DNA of 64,000 nucleotides from Sphingopyxis sp. H073 (GTDB lineage Bacteria; Pseudomonadota; Alphaproteobacteria; Sphingomonadales; Sphingomonadaceae): NCBI RefSeq assembly GCF_001468395.1, contig NZ_LNSG01000006.1, positions 62,001 to 126,000 of the forward strand, read 5' to 3'. Shown piece by piece: positions 1 to 9,429 of this stretch (position 1 is its first letter; each line of letters starts with the position of its first letter). The notes under the pieces were generated by a model. It saw only the letters and a program-made list of their open reading frames with translations, ran no database searches and was not told where the DNA came from. The position numbers and the translations under genes were made by a program.

Positions 1-9
1 GATATCATC

Positions 10-1005
10 ATGACCAAGAATTCGATGCGGGCTTTGATCCTCGATGAGGCCAATGCGCCCTTCCGGTCGGTGCTGACCGAGCGTCCCGAGCTCGGGAGCG
101 GCCAGGTTCTGGTGCGCGCGCATGCGAGCGGCGTGAACCCGCTCGACACGAAAATCCGGGCCGGCCAGGCGGCGCATGCGCGGCACAGCTTCCCCGGCAT
201 CCTCGGCATGGATCTTGCCGGGGTGGTCGAGGAAGTCGGCACCGACGTCACGGGCTTCCAGCCCGGCGACGAGGTGTGGGGCATGACCGGCGGCGTCGGT
301 AACGTCCAGGGCTCGCTCGCCGAATATGCGGCGGTCGACGCCGCGCTTCTTGCCCGCAAGCCCGCCAACATCTCGATGCGCGAGGCAGCCGCCCTGCCGC
401 TCGTCACGATCACTGCCTGGGAAGGGCTGGTCGACCGCGCCGGGGTCCGCGCCGGCCAGACGGTCCTCGTACTCGGCGGCGCCGGCGGCGTCGGTCATGT
501 CGCGGTCCAGATCGCCCTCGCACGCGGGGCAAAGGTCTTCGCAGTCGACCATTCAAACCGCGCCGACTACCTCACATCGCTCGGCGCGATCCCGATCGAC
601 CGCGAGGAAGCCGTCGCGGACTATGTCGAGCGGCTGACCGGCGGCACCGGCTTCGATCTCGTCTATGACACGGTCGGCGGGCCGGTTCTCGACACCGCTT
701 TCGTCGCGGTCAAGCGCTTCGGGCATGTCGTGAGCTGCCTCGGCTGGGGCACGCACGCGCTCGCGCCGCTGTCGTTCCGGGCCGCAACCTACTCGGGCGT
801 ATTCACGCTCCTGCCGCTCCTCACAGGCGAAGGCCGCGCCCATCATGGCGAGATCATGGCCGAAGCGACGAAGCTCGTCGAAGCGGGCAAGCTGGTGCCG
901 CGCCTCGACCCGCGTCGCTTCACGCTCGACGAGGCCGCCGATGCGCATGCCGCGATCGCCGATCGTTCGGCGCAGGGCAAGCTCGTGATCGACGTCGCGC
1001 TCTGA
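10..1005 (+). CDS. Zinc-independent MDR alcohol dehydrogenase / quinone oxidoreductase
   Basis: 331 aa, full length for the quinone-oxidoreductase branch of the medium-chain dehydrogenase/reductase superfamily. The N-terminal GroES-like fold carries a GMDLAGVVEEVG stretch near residues 66-77. The Rossmann NADPH-binding loop GGAGGVG is at about residues 156-162. I see no structural-zinc cysteine cluster, so NADPH-dependent reduction of quinones or enones is likelier than zinc-dependent alcohol oxidation. The exact substrate cannot be read from sequence. It is cytosolic. The start is the first ATG of the frame, but only nine bases precede it, so an upstream operon partner cannot be judged. A strong hairpin follows the stop, so this is the last gene of its transcript. 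Confidence 0.85.
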   Translation: MTKNSMRALILDEANAPFRSVLTERPELGSGQVLVRAHASGVNPLDTKIRAGQAAHARHSFPGILGMDLAGVVEEVGTDVTGFQPGDEVWGMTGGVGNVQGSLAEYAAVDAALLARKPANISMREAAALPLVTITAWEGLVDRAGVRAGQTVLVLGGAGGVGHVAVQIALARGAKVFAVDHSNRADYLTSLGAIPIDREEAVADYVERLTGGTGFDLVYDTVGGPVLDTAFVAVKRFGHVVSCLGWGTHALAPLSFRAATYSGVFTLLPLLTGEGRAHHGEIMAEATKLVEAGKLVPRLDPRRFTLDEAADAHAAIADRSAQGKLVIDVAL

Positions 1006-1023
1006 TCCCGACGACTGCGCTGC

Positions 1024-1055
1024 AAGGCCGGGCGATCGACAGATCGTCCGGCCTT
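1024..1055 (+). terminator. Intrinsic terminator hairpin after the MDR gene
   Basis: A 14-bp inverted repeat with a GACA loop and one G-T mismatch sits 18 bases after the stop codon at 1005. The arms start AAGGCCGG and end CCGGCCTT. The trailing sequence has only a short T stretch, so termination efficiency is uncertain. Confidence 0.65.
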
Positions 1056-1200
1056 GTCATCTGGTGCGCGGAATATTGAATGCCGACGACCCGAACGTAA
1101 CGCTCGTGGCTTCGCAGGGTAAAGGCGTCATGAGCATCCCCTCCAGGTGGAGGCGGCGGACCGCCTGGGCCCGCCGCCTTCTGGTAGCGCCGAACGCGCG

Positions 1201-1500
1201 TCAGCTGAGGGGGGGCAGCTGCGCGGCGAATTCGGCGCGGGTCTTGGGCTGACCGTCGATCATCTCGACGGTCGCCTTCGACTTCTCGAGCGACTGCATG
1301 AGCGACGCGGGGCCCGCGAACGGCCGCCCGCCGATGTGCCACCCATCGGTGTGAAGCTCTTCGATAAGAACCCAGACGACTTCGCGAAAGGCCTCGGACC
1401 CTTCGAACCGCACCATGACGTCGGTGAGTGCCTTGGCCATTTCGTGCTTCTGCTCGGGGGTAAAGACGCCGTCGACGAGCTTGACGTTCACAAAGGGCAT
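1201..1500 (-). CDS. 4-oxalocrotonate tautomerase family protein
   Basis: 99 aa from the ATG at 1500, preceded by an AGGAAGG ribosome site; the longer upstream frame has no such signal. The protein starts Met-Pro-Phe-Val-Asn-Val. Pro2 becomes the N-terminal catalytic base of the tautomerase superfamily after Met removal. It is longer than classic 62-aa 4-oxalocrotonate tautomerase, with a C-terminal extension of about 35 residues, as in many uncharacterised tautomerase-like proteins. The substrate is unknown; keto-enol tautomerisation of a small acid is the family chemistry. It is convergent with the preceding dehydrogenase gene. Confidence 0.75.
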   Translation of the reverse strand: MPFVNVKLVDGVFTPEQKHEMAKALTDVMVRFEGSEAFREVVWVLIEELHTDGWHIGGRPFAGPASLMQSLEKSKATVEMIDGQPKTRAEFAAQLPPLS

Positions 1501-1627
1501 GATCGATCCTTCCTGGTCTCGGCTACCAGCGGCAACCGTTCGTGCCGGGCAAGCTTCCCCCACATCACTCGCGATCGGTAGTCATGCCTTGGTATGAGTT
1601 ATCGCTCCCCGGAAACTGCGCCGATGA

Positions 1628-1702
1628 TGCCCGCCACAGCATCGTTGTGACCGCCTGCGTCCGATCTGAGACGTGGAGCTTTGAGAAGATGCTCCGCAGA
1701 TG
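1628..1702 (-). pseudogene. Remnant of a NarL/LuxR-type response regulator C-terminus
   Basis: About 25 codons on the minus strand read HLRSIFSKLHVSDRTQAVTT and on to MLWRA. This closely matches the last helix-turn-helix segment (HLRTIFIKLGVTDRTQAVTT) of the intact response regulator at 5227-5856. No receiver domain or HTH start is visible upstream in any frame. It looks like the tail of a decayed paralogue. The rest of the 1501-2043 gap shows no other gene. Confidence 0.55.
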
Positions 1703-2043
1703 GGCGAGACCAAGAGTTCCATGCCTCTCCCGATCTGCCGTGGGACCATCATTGTACCAGAGCGCCGTAACAACGACTGAATGTGCCGCAAATATCCTCG
1801 CGGGCCCTATCGGTTTCGCAGCCAACTGGGGAGTAACCCGGAGCGGCGGCTGACTTTGGCGATACTCGATAGATTTGGGCATTTATCGCGGTTTAGCTCG
1901 CTCCGCGTCCGCTCTTCGCGAGACGGAATAAGGTATGCGTCACTCGAATTGGGATGCGCCCTCTAGCTTGGCTCGGGATGGATCAAGACGCGCGCGAGGG
2001 GGATGATGGCCTCAGAAAGACGTGTCGAAAAGGACCGATTTCA

Positions 2044-2832
2044 ATGACCGCCTCGCTCTCCCCCGGCCCCCAGTCCAGGACGCCTCTCCCTCCCCCGCCC
2101 CGTAGCTATCCTGGACTGGGAGTTGCTCGCTCCGATGCGGCCAGCGTCATTGCCCCGAACGGTACGACCGCGACAGCCGTGGAAGCGCTCGCGAGCGAAG
2201 CGGAAACGCTCGTGGTAATCGTCGACGGCGAACCGACAACGCGCGATGCGCTCAAATGCCGCCTCACCGCTGCGGGTCATTCGGCCGTCGCCTTTTCGTC
2301 GCTGCCGAGGCTGCTTGAGGCCGTGCTTCCTGATTGCGCGACCTGTTATCTCATCGACGCATGGCTCCCGGGCGCACTGGAATTCCAGGCATATCTGCGC
2401 GAGCGCGGCCTCAGACGCTCGATCGTCTATGTCTCGCGCGGCGGAGATTTTGTGACGGGCATTCGCGCGATGAAGAATGGCGCCGTCGATTTTCTCCTGA
2501 AGCCCGTCGGCGAGAAGGCTCTGCGCGAGGCCGTCAACCTCGCACTCGACCGCGACCGCATGCGGCGTGACGTCGATCGCTCGGCGCGTCAGACGATGGA
2601 GCGGGTCGCCAAACTGACACCCCGCGAATGGCAGGTGATGGGCGCTGTCGCCTTCGGCAAGCTCAACAAGCAGATCGCCTATGACCTCGGGATCAGCGAG
2701 ATCACCGTAAAAATCCACCGCGGCAATCTCAAGCGCAAGCTTCGCGCCCGTTCGGTCGGCGAACTCGTCCGGCTTTGGGAGATGCTGCCGCCGAATCTCA
2801 GGAAATTCAAAACCGAAGGAGGACAGACATGA
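2044..2832 (+). CDS. FixJ-family response regulator with LuxR-type HTH
   Basis: 262 aa from the ATG at 2044, which has an AAAGGA site nine bases upstream; the frame runs 30 codons further up without a better start. A proline-rich N-terminal tail of about 50 residues precedes a receiver domain. Its phosphoacceptor Asp is in LIDAWLPG and its conserved Lys in LLKPV. The acidic pocket is reduced: VDGEP replaces the usual paired aspartates, so phosphorylation may be altered. The C-terminus (LTPREWQVM through [11 protein letters not shown]) is a LuxR-type DNA-binding domain. Its stop overlaps the start of the alpha/beta hydrolase as ATGA, so the two are probably co-translated. No partner kinase is adjacent. 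Confidence 0.85.
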   Translation: MTASLSPGPQSRTPLPPPPRSYPGLGVARSDAASVIAPNGTTATAVEALASEAETLVVIVDGEPTTRDALKCRLTAAGHSAVAFSSLPRLLEAVLPDCATCYLIDAWLPGALEFQAYLRERGLRRSIVYVSRGGDFVTGIRAMKNGAVDFLLKPVGEKALREAVNLALDRDRMRRDVDRSARQTMERVAKLTPREWQVMGAVAFGKLNKQIAYDLGISEITVKIHRGNLKRKLRARSVGELVRLWEMLPPNLRKFKTEGGQT

Positions 2833-3815
2833 CGACCCAACAAGATTCTGCATTGCCCGCACTCTCCGGTTCCCGGCGCGACATATTGCTTGGCGCGGTC
2901 GGCGCGACCGTCGCCGCGACGCTTCCGATTGCTGCCGCCGCCGCGCCGGCGACATCATCCCACCCCTCAACCCGGAAAGGACGCAAACCCATGGGCACGA
3001 TCACCACCAAGGACGGCACCGAAATCTTCTACAAGGATTGGGGCGAGGGTCAGCCGATCGTCTTCCATCACGGCTGGCCGCTGAGCTCGGACGACTGGGA
3101 CAACCAGATGCTATACTTCCTTGCGAAAGGGTATCGCGTGATCGCGCATGACCGCCGCGGCCACGGCCGGTCGACGCAGACCGACCATGGCAATGATATG
3201 GACACCTACGCCGCCGACGTGGCGGAACTGGCCAACGCGCTCGATCTCAGAAATGCCATTCACATTGGGCATTCGACTGGCGGCGGCGAAGTGACGCGCT
3301 ATGTGGCGCGCCATGGCAACGGCCGCGTCGCCAAGGCGGTGCTGATCAGCGCGATCCCGCCGCTGATGCTGAAAACTGCCGCCAATCCCGGGGGCACGCC
3401 GATCGAAGTCTTCGATGGCTACCGCAGCGCGCTCGCCGCGAACCGGGCGCAATTCTACCTCGATGTGGCGAGCGGGCCCTTCTATGGATTCAACCGGCCG
3501 GGCGCCAAGATATACGAAGGTCTGATCCGCAACTGGTGGCGCCAGGGTATGATGGGCGGAACCAAGGCGCATTACGACTGCATCAAGGTTTTTTCCGAAA
3601 CCGATCTCACCGAGGATCTGAAGATGATCGATGTTCCGACGCTGGTGATGCACAGCGAAGACGATCAGGTCGTTCCCTTCGCGGATTCGGCGCCGCTCGC
3701 GGTCAAGCTGCTGAAGGCAGGGACGCTCAAGGTCTACAAGGACCTGCCGCATGGCATGTTCGCCAGCCACCCCGACATCATCAACCCGGACATCGCCGCG
3801 TTCCTCAAGAGCTGA
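2829..3815 (+). CDS. Alpha/beta hydrolase (non-heme chloroperoxidase-like) with Tat-type leader
   Basis: 328 aa from the ATG at 2829, behind a GGAGG site and overlapping the regulator stop by four bases. Residues about 13-40 form a twin-arginine-like leader (SRRDIL followed by an Ala/Leu-rich segment), suggesting export. The body is a chloroperoxidase/esterase-type alpha/beta hydrolase: oxyanion HGW near residue 81, nucleophile elbow GHSTGGG (Ser about 149), an acid in SEDDQVVP and a late His in LPHGMF. A second ATG at 2991, where cytosolic homologues usually start, has its own AAAGGA upstream, so a leaderless form may also be made. The natural substrate is unknown; perhydrolase or esterase activity fits the family. 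Confidence 0.85.
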   Translation: MTTQQDSALPALSGSRRDILLGAVGATVAATLPIAAAAAPATSSHPSTRKGRKPMGTITTKDGTEIFYKDWGEGQPIVFHHGWPLSSDDWDNQMLYFLAKGYRVIAHDRRGHGRSTQTDHGNDMDTYAADVAELANALDLRNAIHIGHSTGGGEVTRYVARHGNGRVAKAVLISAIPPLMLKTAANPGGTPIEVFDGYRSALAANRAQFYLDVASGPFYGFNRPGAKIYEGLIRNWWRQGMMGGTKAHYDCIKVFSETDLTEDLKMIDVPTLVMHSEDDQVVPFADSAPLAVKLLKAGTLKVYKDLPHGMFASHPDIINPDIAAFLKS

Positions 3816-3873
3816 TGTCCATCATCCCGGGAGCGGCCGCCAATTCGTGCGCCGCTCCCGGCAAGGAGTAATC

Positions 3874-4788
3874 ATGAGATTTTCGACGCCCTTCAATTCC
3901 CGTAGCACGGCCGACGAGGTCATTCGGGATGTCGACCTCCATGGGAAGCGGGCGATCGTCACTGGCGGGGCCGCCGGAATCGGCGTCGAGACGGCGCGCG
4001 CGCTGGCATCGGCAGGCGCGGCCGTCACCCTCGCCGTGCGCCGGCCCGAAGCAGCGCAGCCGGTTGCTGACGCTCTCCGCGCCTCGACGGGCAATGCTGC
4101 CATTGAAGTCCGGCGTCTTGATCTCGCCGACCTCAAATCGGTGAACAGTTTCACAGACGACTGGCAAGGGCCCCTCGACATTCTCGTCAACAATGCCGGC
4201 ATCATGGCTACGCCCGAACTCGAGAAAACGCCTCAAGGACATGAACTCCAGTTCGGCACCAACTATCTTGGCCATTTCGCGCTGACCCAGTGGCTGCGAC
4301 CGGCTCTCGCCGCCGCGCACGGCGCGCGCGTGGTATCGCTCAGCTCAAGCGGGCACTGGTTCAGCCCGGTCCTGTTCGACGATCTTGCATTCGACTTCGT
4401 CCCCTACACGCCGATCGGCGCTTATGGGCAATCCAAATCTGCCTGCGCTCTCCTCTCAGTCGCGCTGACACATCACTGGAAGGATGACGGCATCCTGTCG
4501 AACGCACTCAATCCGGGCGCGATCGCAACGGGTCTCCAACAGCATACGGGCGGTCTTCGGACGCCGGTAGAGCTCAGAAAGACGGTCGAGCAAGGCGCAG
4601 CGACCTCGGTCCTGCTAGCTGCCTCACCTCTGCTTGCGGGCGTCGGCGGCCTCTATTTCGAGGATTGCAACGAGGCACCGCGTATCACGGCGAGGCCGAC
4701 GGACTTCAGTGGCGGCGTCGCCGGCTATGCGCTCGATCCCGGCAATGCCGACCGGCTATGGGAAACGTCGCTTGCCTTCCTCGGCTGA
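3874..4788 (+). CDS. Short-chain dehydrogenase/reductase (retinol-dehydrogenase-like)
   Basis: 304 aa from the ATG at 3874 with AAGGAG seven bases upstream. Hallmarks of a classical SDR are present: cofactor loop TGGAAGIG near residue 30, NNAG near residue 105, a catalytic Ser in SLSSSGHW and YGQSK as the YxxxK pair. The N-terminal extension of about 20 residues and the HWFSP segment resemble the WW-oxidoreductase/retinol-dehydrogenase-like group. The likely role is NADP-dependent oxidoreduction of a hydrophobic alcohol or ketone. It follows the hydrolase by 58 bases on the same strand and probably shares its transcript. The DUF983 start overlaps its end. Confidence 0.85.
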   Translation: MRFSTPFNSRSTADEVIRDVDLHGKRAIVTGGAAGIGVETARALASAGAAVTLAVRRPEAAQPVADALRASTGNAAIEVRRLDLADLKSVNSFTDDWQGPLDILVNNAGIMATPELEKTPQGHELQFGTNYLGHFALTQWLRPALAAAHGARVVSLSSSGHWFSPVLFDDLAFDFVPYTPIGAYGQSKSACALLSVALTHHWKDDGILSNALNPGAIATGLQQHTGGLRTPVELRKTVEQGAATSVLLAASPLLAGVGGLYFEDCNEAPRITARPTDFSGGVAGYALDPGNADRLWETSLAFLG

Positions 4789-5230
4789 CGACACCGGACG
4801 CGAGGAGCGTCACGACTGGCGCTGGATATATGGCATCGGGCTTCGCGGGCTTTGTCCACGCTGCGGCAAGGCCATCATGTTTCACGGCTGGCTCAAGATC
4901 GCGGACAAATGTCCGAGCTGCGGTCTCGACTACGACTTCGCGACCCCCGACGACGGTCCGGCCTTTTTCGCGCTCTGCTTCATCACCTTTCCGCTGCTGT
5001 TCCTCGTCGTCGGATTCGAAGTCATGCTGAGGCCACCGTGGTGGGTGCATCTGCTCGTCTCGCTTCCGCTGATAACCGTCCCCTGCGTTCTCGCCCTCCG
5101 GCCGATTAAGGGGTGGCTGGTGGCATCGCAATATGTGAACAGGGCGAGGAAGCAGGGACCGAGGCATCCTGGAGGGACCTCAACGCGCGCGTCAGGGACA
5201 GGCACGCCGGCGGCTGAAGCCGCAGATTAA
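4745..5230 (+). CDS. DUF983 zinc-ribbon-like membrane protein
   Basis: 161 aa if started at the ATG at 4745, overlapping the SDR by 44 bases. The DUF983 core begins around GLRGLCPRCGKA and has two CxxC pairs (CPRC and CPSC) that could bind zinc. Two hydrophobic segments follow (ALCFITFPLLFLVVGF and LLVSLPLITVPCVLAL), suggesting an inner-membrane protein with a cytosolic metal-binding N-terminus. The function is unknown in the family. Its stop overlaps the end of the convergent response-regulator gene by four bases. Confidence 0.75.
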   Translation: MPTGYGKRRLPSSADDTGREERHDWRWIYGIGLRGLCPRCGKAIMFHGWLKIADKCPSCGLDYDFATPDDGPAFFALCFITFPLLFLVVGFEVMLRPPWWVHLLVSLPLITVPCVLALRPIKGWLVASQYVNRARKQGPRHPGGTSTRASGTGTPAAEAAD

Positions 5231-5856
5231 AGCGTGATGATGCCCCGGCGGAGCGCGGTCGTGACCGCCTGGGTGCGATCGGTGACGCCGAGCTTGATGA
5301 AAATGGTGCGCAGATGCGCCTTCACTGTTTCTTCCGAAACCGACAGTTCCCAGGCCACGAGCTTGTTCGCCTTACCCGTTGCGACCTGCTCGAGAATGGC
5401 GATTTCTCGGGGGCTCAGAGGCTCCTCTGCGGCATGAATGGCGATCTCCTGCGCGACGTCGGCCGGAACGTAGCGGCGCCCCGCATGCACCGAACGAATG
5501 GCGGTCAGCAGCTCATCGATGAGCGAGCTTTTGAGCAGGTAGCCGCATGCACCTGCCTTGAGCGCCCGCACCGCCTGCACGTCGCCGGAGTAAGTCGTCA
5601 GCACGACAAGGCGGGCATTGGGGGATTCGGAGCGAATCGCGGTAATAGCCTCGAGACCCGACATCACCGGCATCTGGAGATCCATCAGCGTCAGATCCGG
5701 GCGGAGCTTGCGGTGGAGTTCGACAGCCTCGGCGCCATTCTCGGCTTCGCCAACGACATGCATGTCCGCCTCGGGCGCGACGATGGCGGCGATACCTTCG
5801 CGCAACATGACATGATCGTCGACGATGAGGAGGCGGGTCGGATGGTCTGGTTTCAA
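5227..5856 (-). CDS. NarL/LuxR-family response regulator
   Basis: 209 aa, standard length. The receiver domain has the acidic pair in IVDDH, the phosphoacceptor in LMDLQMP and the Lys in LLKSS. The LuxR-type HTH spans about residues 145-205 (LSPREIAILEQVATGKANKL through VKAHLRTIFIKL). The start overlaps the end of the upstream sensor kinase as ATGA, so this is its cognate regulator. The kinase family commonly controls sugar, polymer or aromatic utilisation, but no target operon is evident here. A decayed relative of this C-terminus lies at 1628-1702. Confidence 0.9.
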   Translation of the reverse strand: MKPDHPTRLLIVDDHVMLREGIAAIVAPEADMHVVGEAENGAEAVELHRKLRPDLTLMDLQMPVMSGLEAITAIRSESPNARLVVLTTYSGDVQAVRALKAGACGYLLKSSLIDELLTAIRSVHAGRRYVPADVAQEIAIHAAEEPLSPREIAILEQVATGKANKLVAWELSVSEETVKAHLRTIFIKLGVTDRTQAVTTALRRGIITL

Positions 5857-8800
5857 GGCATGCGCTTTCGCAAGGGAAACAGCGAGCGGAGCCGCTGCAC
5901 GATACCGACGGGACGGCTACTATACGCCGCAGCGGCCGGAATCGACAGCGCGACCTCCGTCCCCCGGCCGGGTCGGCTGCTTATCGTCAGTTCGGCGCCA
6001 ATGCGATCGGCCCGTTCGCGTATCCCGACAAGCCCGTAATGACCGGCGCGCGAGCCTTGCAAGGCGACATCCTCCGGAATTCCCCTGCCGTCGTCGCGAA
6101 GCGCCAGTTTGAGGTCGCGGGCGCCCCACAGCAGATCGATCCGGAGCGACCCAGCTCCCGAATGATGAACGACGTTCCGGATCGCTTCTTCGCAGATCCG
6201 TTCGATTTCCTCGAAGGCGATCGGGTGGAGGCCGTGCGGCGTTCCCTCGCTGGTCATCCGCACGTCGATCCCGGAGCCGGTCGTGATATCCCGGGCGAGG
6301 TCGAGAAGAACCGTCTCCAGACCCGTGTCGCTGCGCGGGGCCCTGAGGTCGCGCACGCGGTCGCGGCCCTCGACCAATATGCCCTGCGCCCGGGCCAGTG
6401 CCTCGTCGAGCGGTTTGCGTTCGCCTGCCGGCAGCCGATTAACACCTGCCTTGAACTGGAGCATGAGCGCCTGGAAGCCCTGCAGAAGCGTATCGTGCAG
6501 TTCGCGCGCTATGCGCTCGCGTTCTGCGATCCTGACGTCGAAACGGCCCTGCAGGCGCGCCTCGAGTTGTCGGACCCGAAACAGATAAGCGGCCGCGCCA
6601 AGCGCAAGCAGCAAAAGCCCGACAAGCATCTTGAACCAGATCGATTCCAAGAAAGTCGGAGGAATGGTGACTTCCAGGACCGCGCCTTTCCGGTTCCATA
6701 CGCCGTCCTCGTTCGCGGCGATGACGCGAAAACGATAGGTGCCGGGCCCGAGGTTCGTGTAACTTGCCAGTCGGCGGCGCCCAGGGTCGACCCACTCCGC
6801 GTCCTGACCCTCCAGCCGATACCGGACCTGGACCCGTTCGGGTACGCCGAGGCTGAGCGCTGCGAAGCCGAAGGTCAGCGACGAACTGCCAGCCGGGAGC
6901 CGAATCTGCTTCGGATCGAAATATTTGATGCCGCCCGCGATCAGCGTTCCGATTGCGACGGGCGGCGGCAGCTTGTTCGACGTGATATGCGCGGGATCGA
7001 TCCACACCGTCCCGGCGAGCGTCGCTCCCCAGATTCGCCCATCGCCACCCTGAACGAGCGATTGCATGCTTTGCCGGGCGTATCGGTCCGGAAGGCCGTC
7101 GACGAAGTCGAACAGGCGGTAAGGTGCCGTGAATTTTGGATCGCTCAAGGCGCGGTCAAGGTCGGCGGACCGCATGCGCACAAAGCCTTGGTAGCCGAGC
7201 GCCCATGTCTCCCCGTCCGCGGTCTGAACGATCCCGTTCACACCGCGCAACCCTGGCACGCGAGCGAAGCCGAAGGACGTGATCCTTCCATCCTTCAGAC
7301 GGCCGAAGCGATCCGCTCCGGCGATCCATATGCCGGCGCGGGTCGGCGCCATCGTATAAATCGTGCCGAGCGACGGGCGATTGGCGGTCAAGAGAGTCTG
7401 GCCTTCGGCATCGAGGCGGGCAAAGCGGTCGGTACCCCAGATCATCCAGACATCCCCCTGCGCGGGATCGCGCACCATCTGGGTCGGATAAAATTCCTGC
7501 TTTTCGGCCTTGGCCGGGATGTTGAACCAGCCGTTCGCGGTCTGCCGGAAGAGGCCGCTTCCCGCCGCGGTCATCCACATCCGGCCCCAGCGATCAAGAC
7601 CGCATCCGTAAATCCCCGTCTCGGTACCCAGCGGGCGGGCGAGCGAGCGCCGCGACGTGGGAGATATGACAAGGATTCGGTCGCCCAGCACGACCCAAAT
7701 CGACCCTCCGGGTCCGTCGCAAATCGCCTCGGGCTCGCCAGTACCTCCCTCCACGAGCTCGGGCGCAGCGCGGGGCCGGGCGCGATAGATGCTGTCCGCC
7801 TGCGCAATGATGACGCTTCCATCGCGAGCGACATGCAGGATGTCGCCATAAGCGGCTGGCTTGGTCAGCGCTTTCTCGACAGCGACATTGGCGTTGCGAA
7901 ACCGGTCGAGCCCGAGCGACGTCGCGACCCAGATATTTCCCTCGCGATCCTCGAAGACTGCGATCGTCGCATCCGACGTCAGGCCATCGGCTGCGAGAAA
8001 TTCCGTCGACGGGGCTGGCGCATGGTCCGGGCCGAGCGCAGAAGGCATCCGAAGCCGCTCGATCCCGTCGCCGCGCCGCGCGACCCAGAGGTTTCCATCC
8101 CTGTCGAACTTGATGGTGAAGCCGCGCCGGACCTTGTTGGTCGGATAGTTGAATGCAGCCGGCTTGCCCGACCAGCGGCCGCCGGGTCCTGTCACCGGCC
8201 GGACGCCGAGCGTGTCGCGTGCCCAAAGCCGCCCTTCCGGGTCGACAGAGAGGTGAGACCGCATGCCGGGCTGCGAAATCATGAGCTCGAAGCGCTCGCT
8301 TCCATTTTGCTTGCGGAAGATCTTGTCGCGATATGCCGCCCAAAGCGCTCCGTCGCGCGTCACCGCAAGGCCGGTGTTGCTATCCCGCCCATGACCCGCT
8401 GTCGGCTGGACTTCGGTCCACGATCCTTTCCGATAACGCAGAAGGGGCCTGCCGACCTGTCCGATTGCCGCCCAGATATCGCCATCCGGCGTCTGGATCA
8501 TATGTACGACTTCCCCGTCGAAGCGCGGGGTGGGGACGAAGGAGAGCTTGCCGCGACGGTAGACGGCGAAGCGTCCCGACGCGGAGTAGCTCGTCCAGAG
8601 GTCACCGTTTTTCGCAACCAGGAGCGTACGTGGCCCTCCGGTCTCGTCCTCGACGGCTGCATCCATTCGCTCGAAGGCGATCCCGTCGAACCGGAACAGG
8701 CCCTCGCCGCTCGCCAACCACAGATATCCGTCGGGTGTTTGCGCGATGGCGTGGATCGGGGCGGGCGCGCCATCGTCACGGGTCCAGCGCGTATGTCGAT

Positions 8801-8948
8801 ACTGGTCAATACCGCGATTAGGATCGAGAGCGAAGGCCGGTCGCTCCGCGAGCATAGTTCCTGCAATCAGCGACATCGCCAGAAGCAATAGAGGGGCTCG
8901 ACGCCAATAGGTCTTCGGTGCAGATGTCTTCAAATGGCCCACCTGCAT
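5853..8948 (-). CDS. Two-component-propeller sensor histidine kinase
   Basis: 1031 aa. An N-terminal signal segment (about residues 17-41, ending ERPAFA) is followed by repeated Reg_prop beta-propeller blades, seen as recurring DGxLW and GNIWVAT motifs to about residue 700. Next come a Y_Y_Y-type domain (YRLEGQDAEW, LGPGTYRFRVIA), one membrane span (FKMLVGLLLLALGAAAYLF), a HisKA_3 dimerisation domain with phospho-His in RIARELHDTLLQG, and an HATPase domain with DDGRGIP and the glycine-rich GHYGLVGIRERA. The periplasmic propeller would sense an unknown ligand. It is translationally coupled to the regulator at 5227-5856. The start is the first ATG; alternatives within the leader are possible. 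Confidence 0.9.
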   Translation of the reverse strand: MQVGHLKTSAPKTYWRRAPLLLLAMSLIAGTMLAERPAFALDPNRGIDQYRHTRWTRDDGAPAPIHAIAQTPDGYLWLASGEGLFRFDGIAFERMDAAVEDETGGPRTLLVAKNGDLWTSYSASGRFAVYRRGKLSFVPTPRFDGEVVHMIQTPDGDIWAAIGQVGRPLLRYRKGSWTEVQPTAGHGRDSNTGLAVTRDGALWAAYRDKIFRKQNGSERFELMISQPGMRSHLSVDPEGRLWARDTLGVRPVTGPGGRWSGKPAAFNYPTNKVRRGFTIKFDRDGNLWVARRGDGIERLRMPSALGPDHAPAPSTEFLAADGLTSDATIAVFEDREGNIWVATSLGLDRFRNANVAVEKALTKPAAYGDILHVARDGSVIIAQADSIYRARPRAAPELVEGGTGEPEAICDGPGGSIWVVLGDRILVISPTSRRSLARPLGTETGIYGCGLDRWGRMWMTAAGSGLFRQTANGWFNIPAKAEKQEFYPTQMVRDPAQGDVWMIWGTDRFARLDAEGQTLLTANRPSLGTIYTMAPTRAGIWIAGADRFGRLKDGRITSFGFARVPGLRGVNGIVQTADGETWALGYQGFVRMRSADLDRALSDPKFTAPYRLFDFVDGLPDRYARQSMQSLVQGGDGRIWGATLAGTVWIDPAHITSNKLPPPVAIGTLIAGGIKYFDPKQIRLPAGSSSLTFGFAALSLGVPERVQVRYRLEGQDAEWVDPGRRRLASYTNLGPGTYRFRVIAANEDGVWNRKGAVLEVTIPPTFLESIWFKMLVGLLLLALGAAAYLFRVRQLEARLQGRFDVRIAERERIARELHDTLLQGFQALMLQFKAGVNRLPAGERKPLDEALARAQGILVEGRDRVRDLRAPRSDTGLETVLLDLARDITTGSGIDVRMTSEGTPHGLHPIAFEEIERICEEAIRNVVHHSGAGSLRIDLLWGARDLKLALRDDGRGIPEDVALQGSRAGHYGLVGIRERADRIGAELTISSRPGRGTEVALSIPAAAAYSSRPVGIVQRLRSLFPLRKRMP

Positions 8949-9078
8949 ACCCCATAGCAGCGATCCAGCAATGCCGTTCTACGCTCATCGCGAACGCTCT
9001 TCATCCCCAAAAGGCTAAGTCTGCGATACCCAATATCGGGATGTATCTTGGCGACCGCCGCGCTCATATCGCTCAGCC

Positions 9079-9429
9079 ATGCGATCATTCTTTCCCGAGT
9101 ATCCTGCGGGGACCCTCGGCGCTGGCCTTTTGCTGATGCGCTTCTCCAACGCCGCTTCGCTGGCTCTGGACCCGCTGCCTGCGGCCGCTATCCACTCCTG
9201 GCTGACGGGACTGTTGGCCCTTGCCCTGCTTCTCGGCCTTCGGACCCGAGCGGCCGCCCTGACTGGCATATTCATGACGCTGTGGGAGCCTCCCGTCGGG
9301 GAAAGCACGGCGATGCTACTTTGCCATCTGTCGGCTCTCGCCGCGCTGATGCTCGGAGGGCCGGGCGCCTATTCGGCAGATGCTCGCTCGTTCGGGCGAA
9401 GAACCATTACGCTCCCGGGCAAGTCCTGA
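9079..9429 (+). CDS. DoxX-like small integral membrane protein
   Basis: 116 aa with about three hydrophobic segments (LGAGLLLMRFSNAASLAL, WLTGLLALALLLGL, MLLCHLSALAALMLGG). It ends GGPGAYSADARSFGRR, the usual end of DoxX-like proteins in this group. DoxX relatives are often tied to thiol or sulfur redox, but nothing here shows a specific role. An inverted repeat CGATA-CCCAA-TATCG at 9024-9038 lies 40 bases upstream and could be a regulator site. The gene is divergent from the sensor kinase, and the mobile-element-like region starts downstream. Confidence 0.6.
   Translation: MRSFFPEYPAGTLGAGLLLMRFSNAASLALDPLPAAAIHSWLTGLLALALLLGLRTRAAALTGIFMTLWEPPVGESTAMLLCHLSALAALMLGGPGAYSADARSFGRRTITLPGKS

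Noticed and set aside
6039-8891. Open frame of 950 codons on the plus strand
   Set aside because: It is the antisense shadow of the sensor kinase gene; the minus-strand product has clear domains, while this frame is low-complexity Arg/Pro/Asp-rich.
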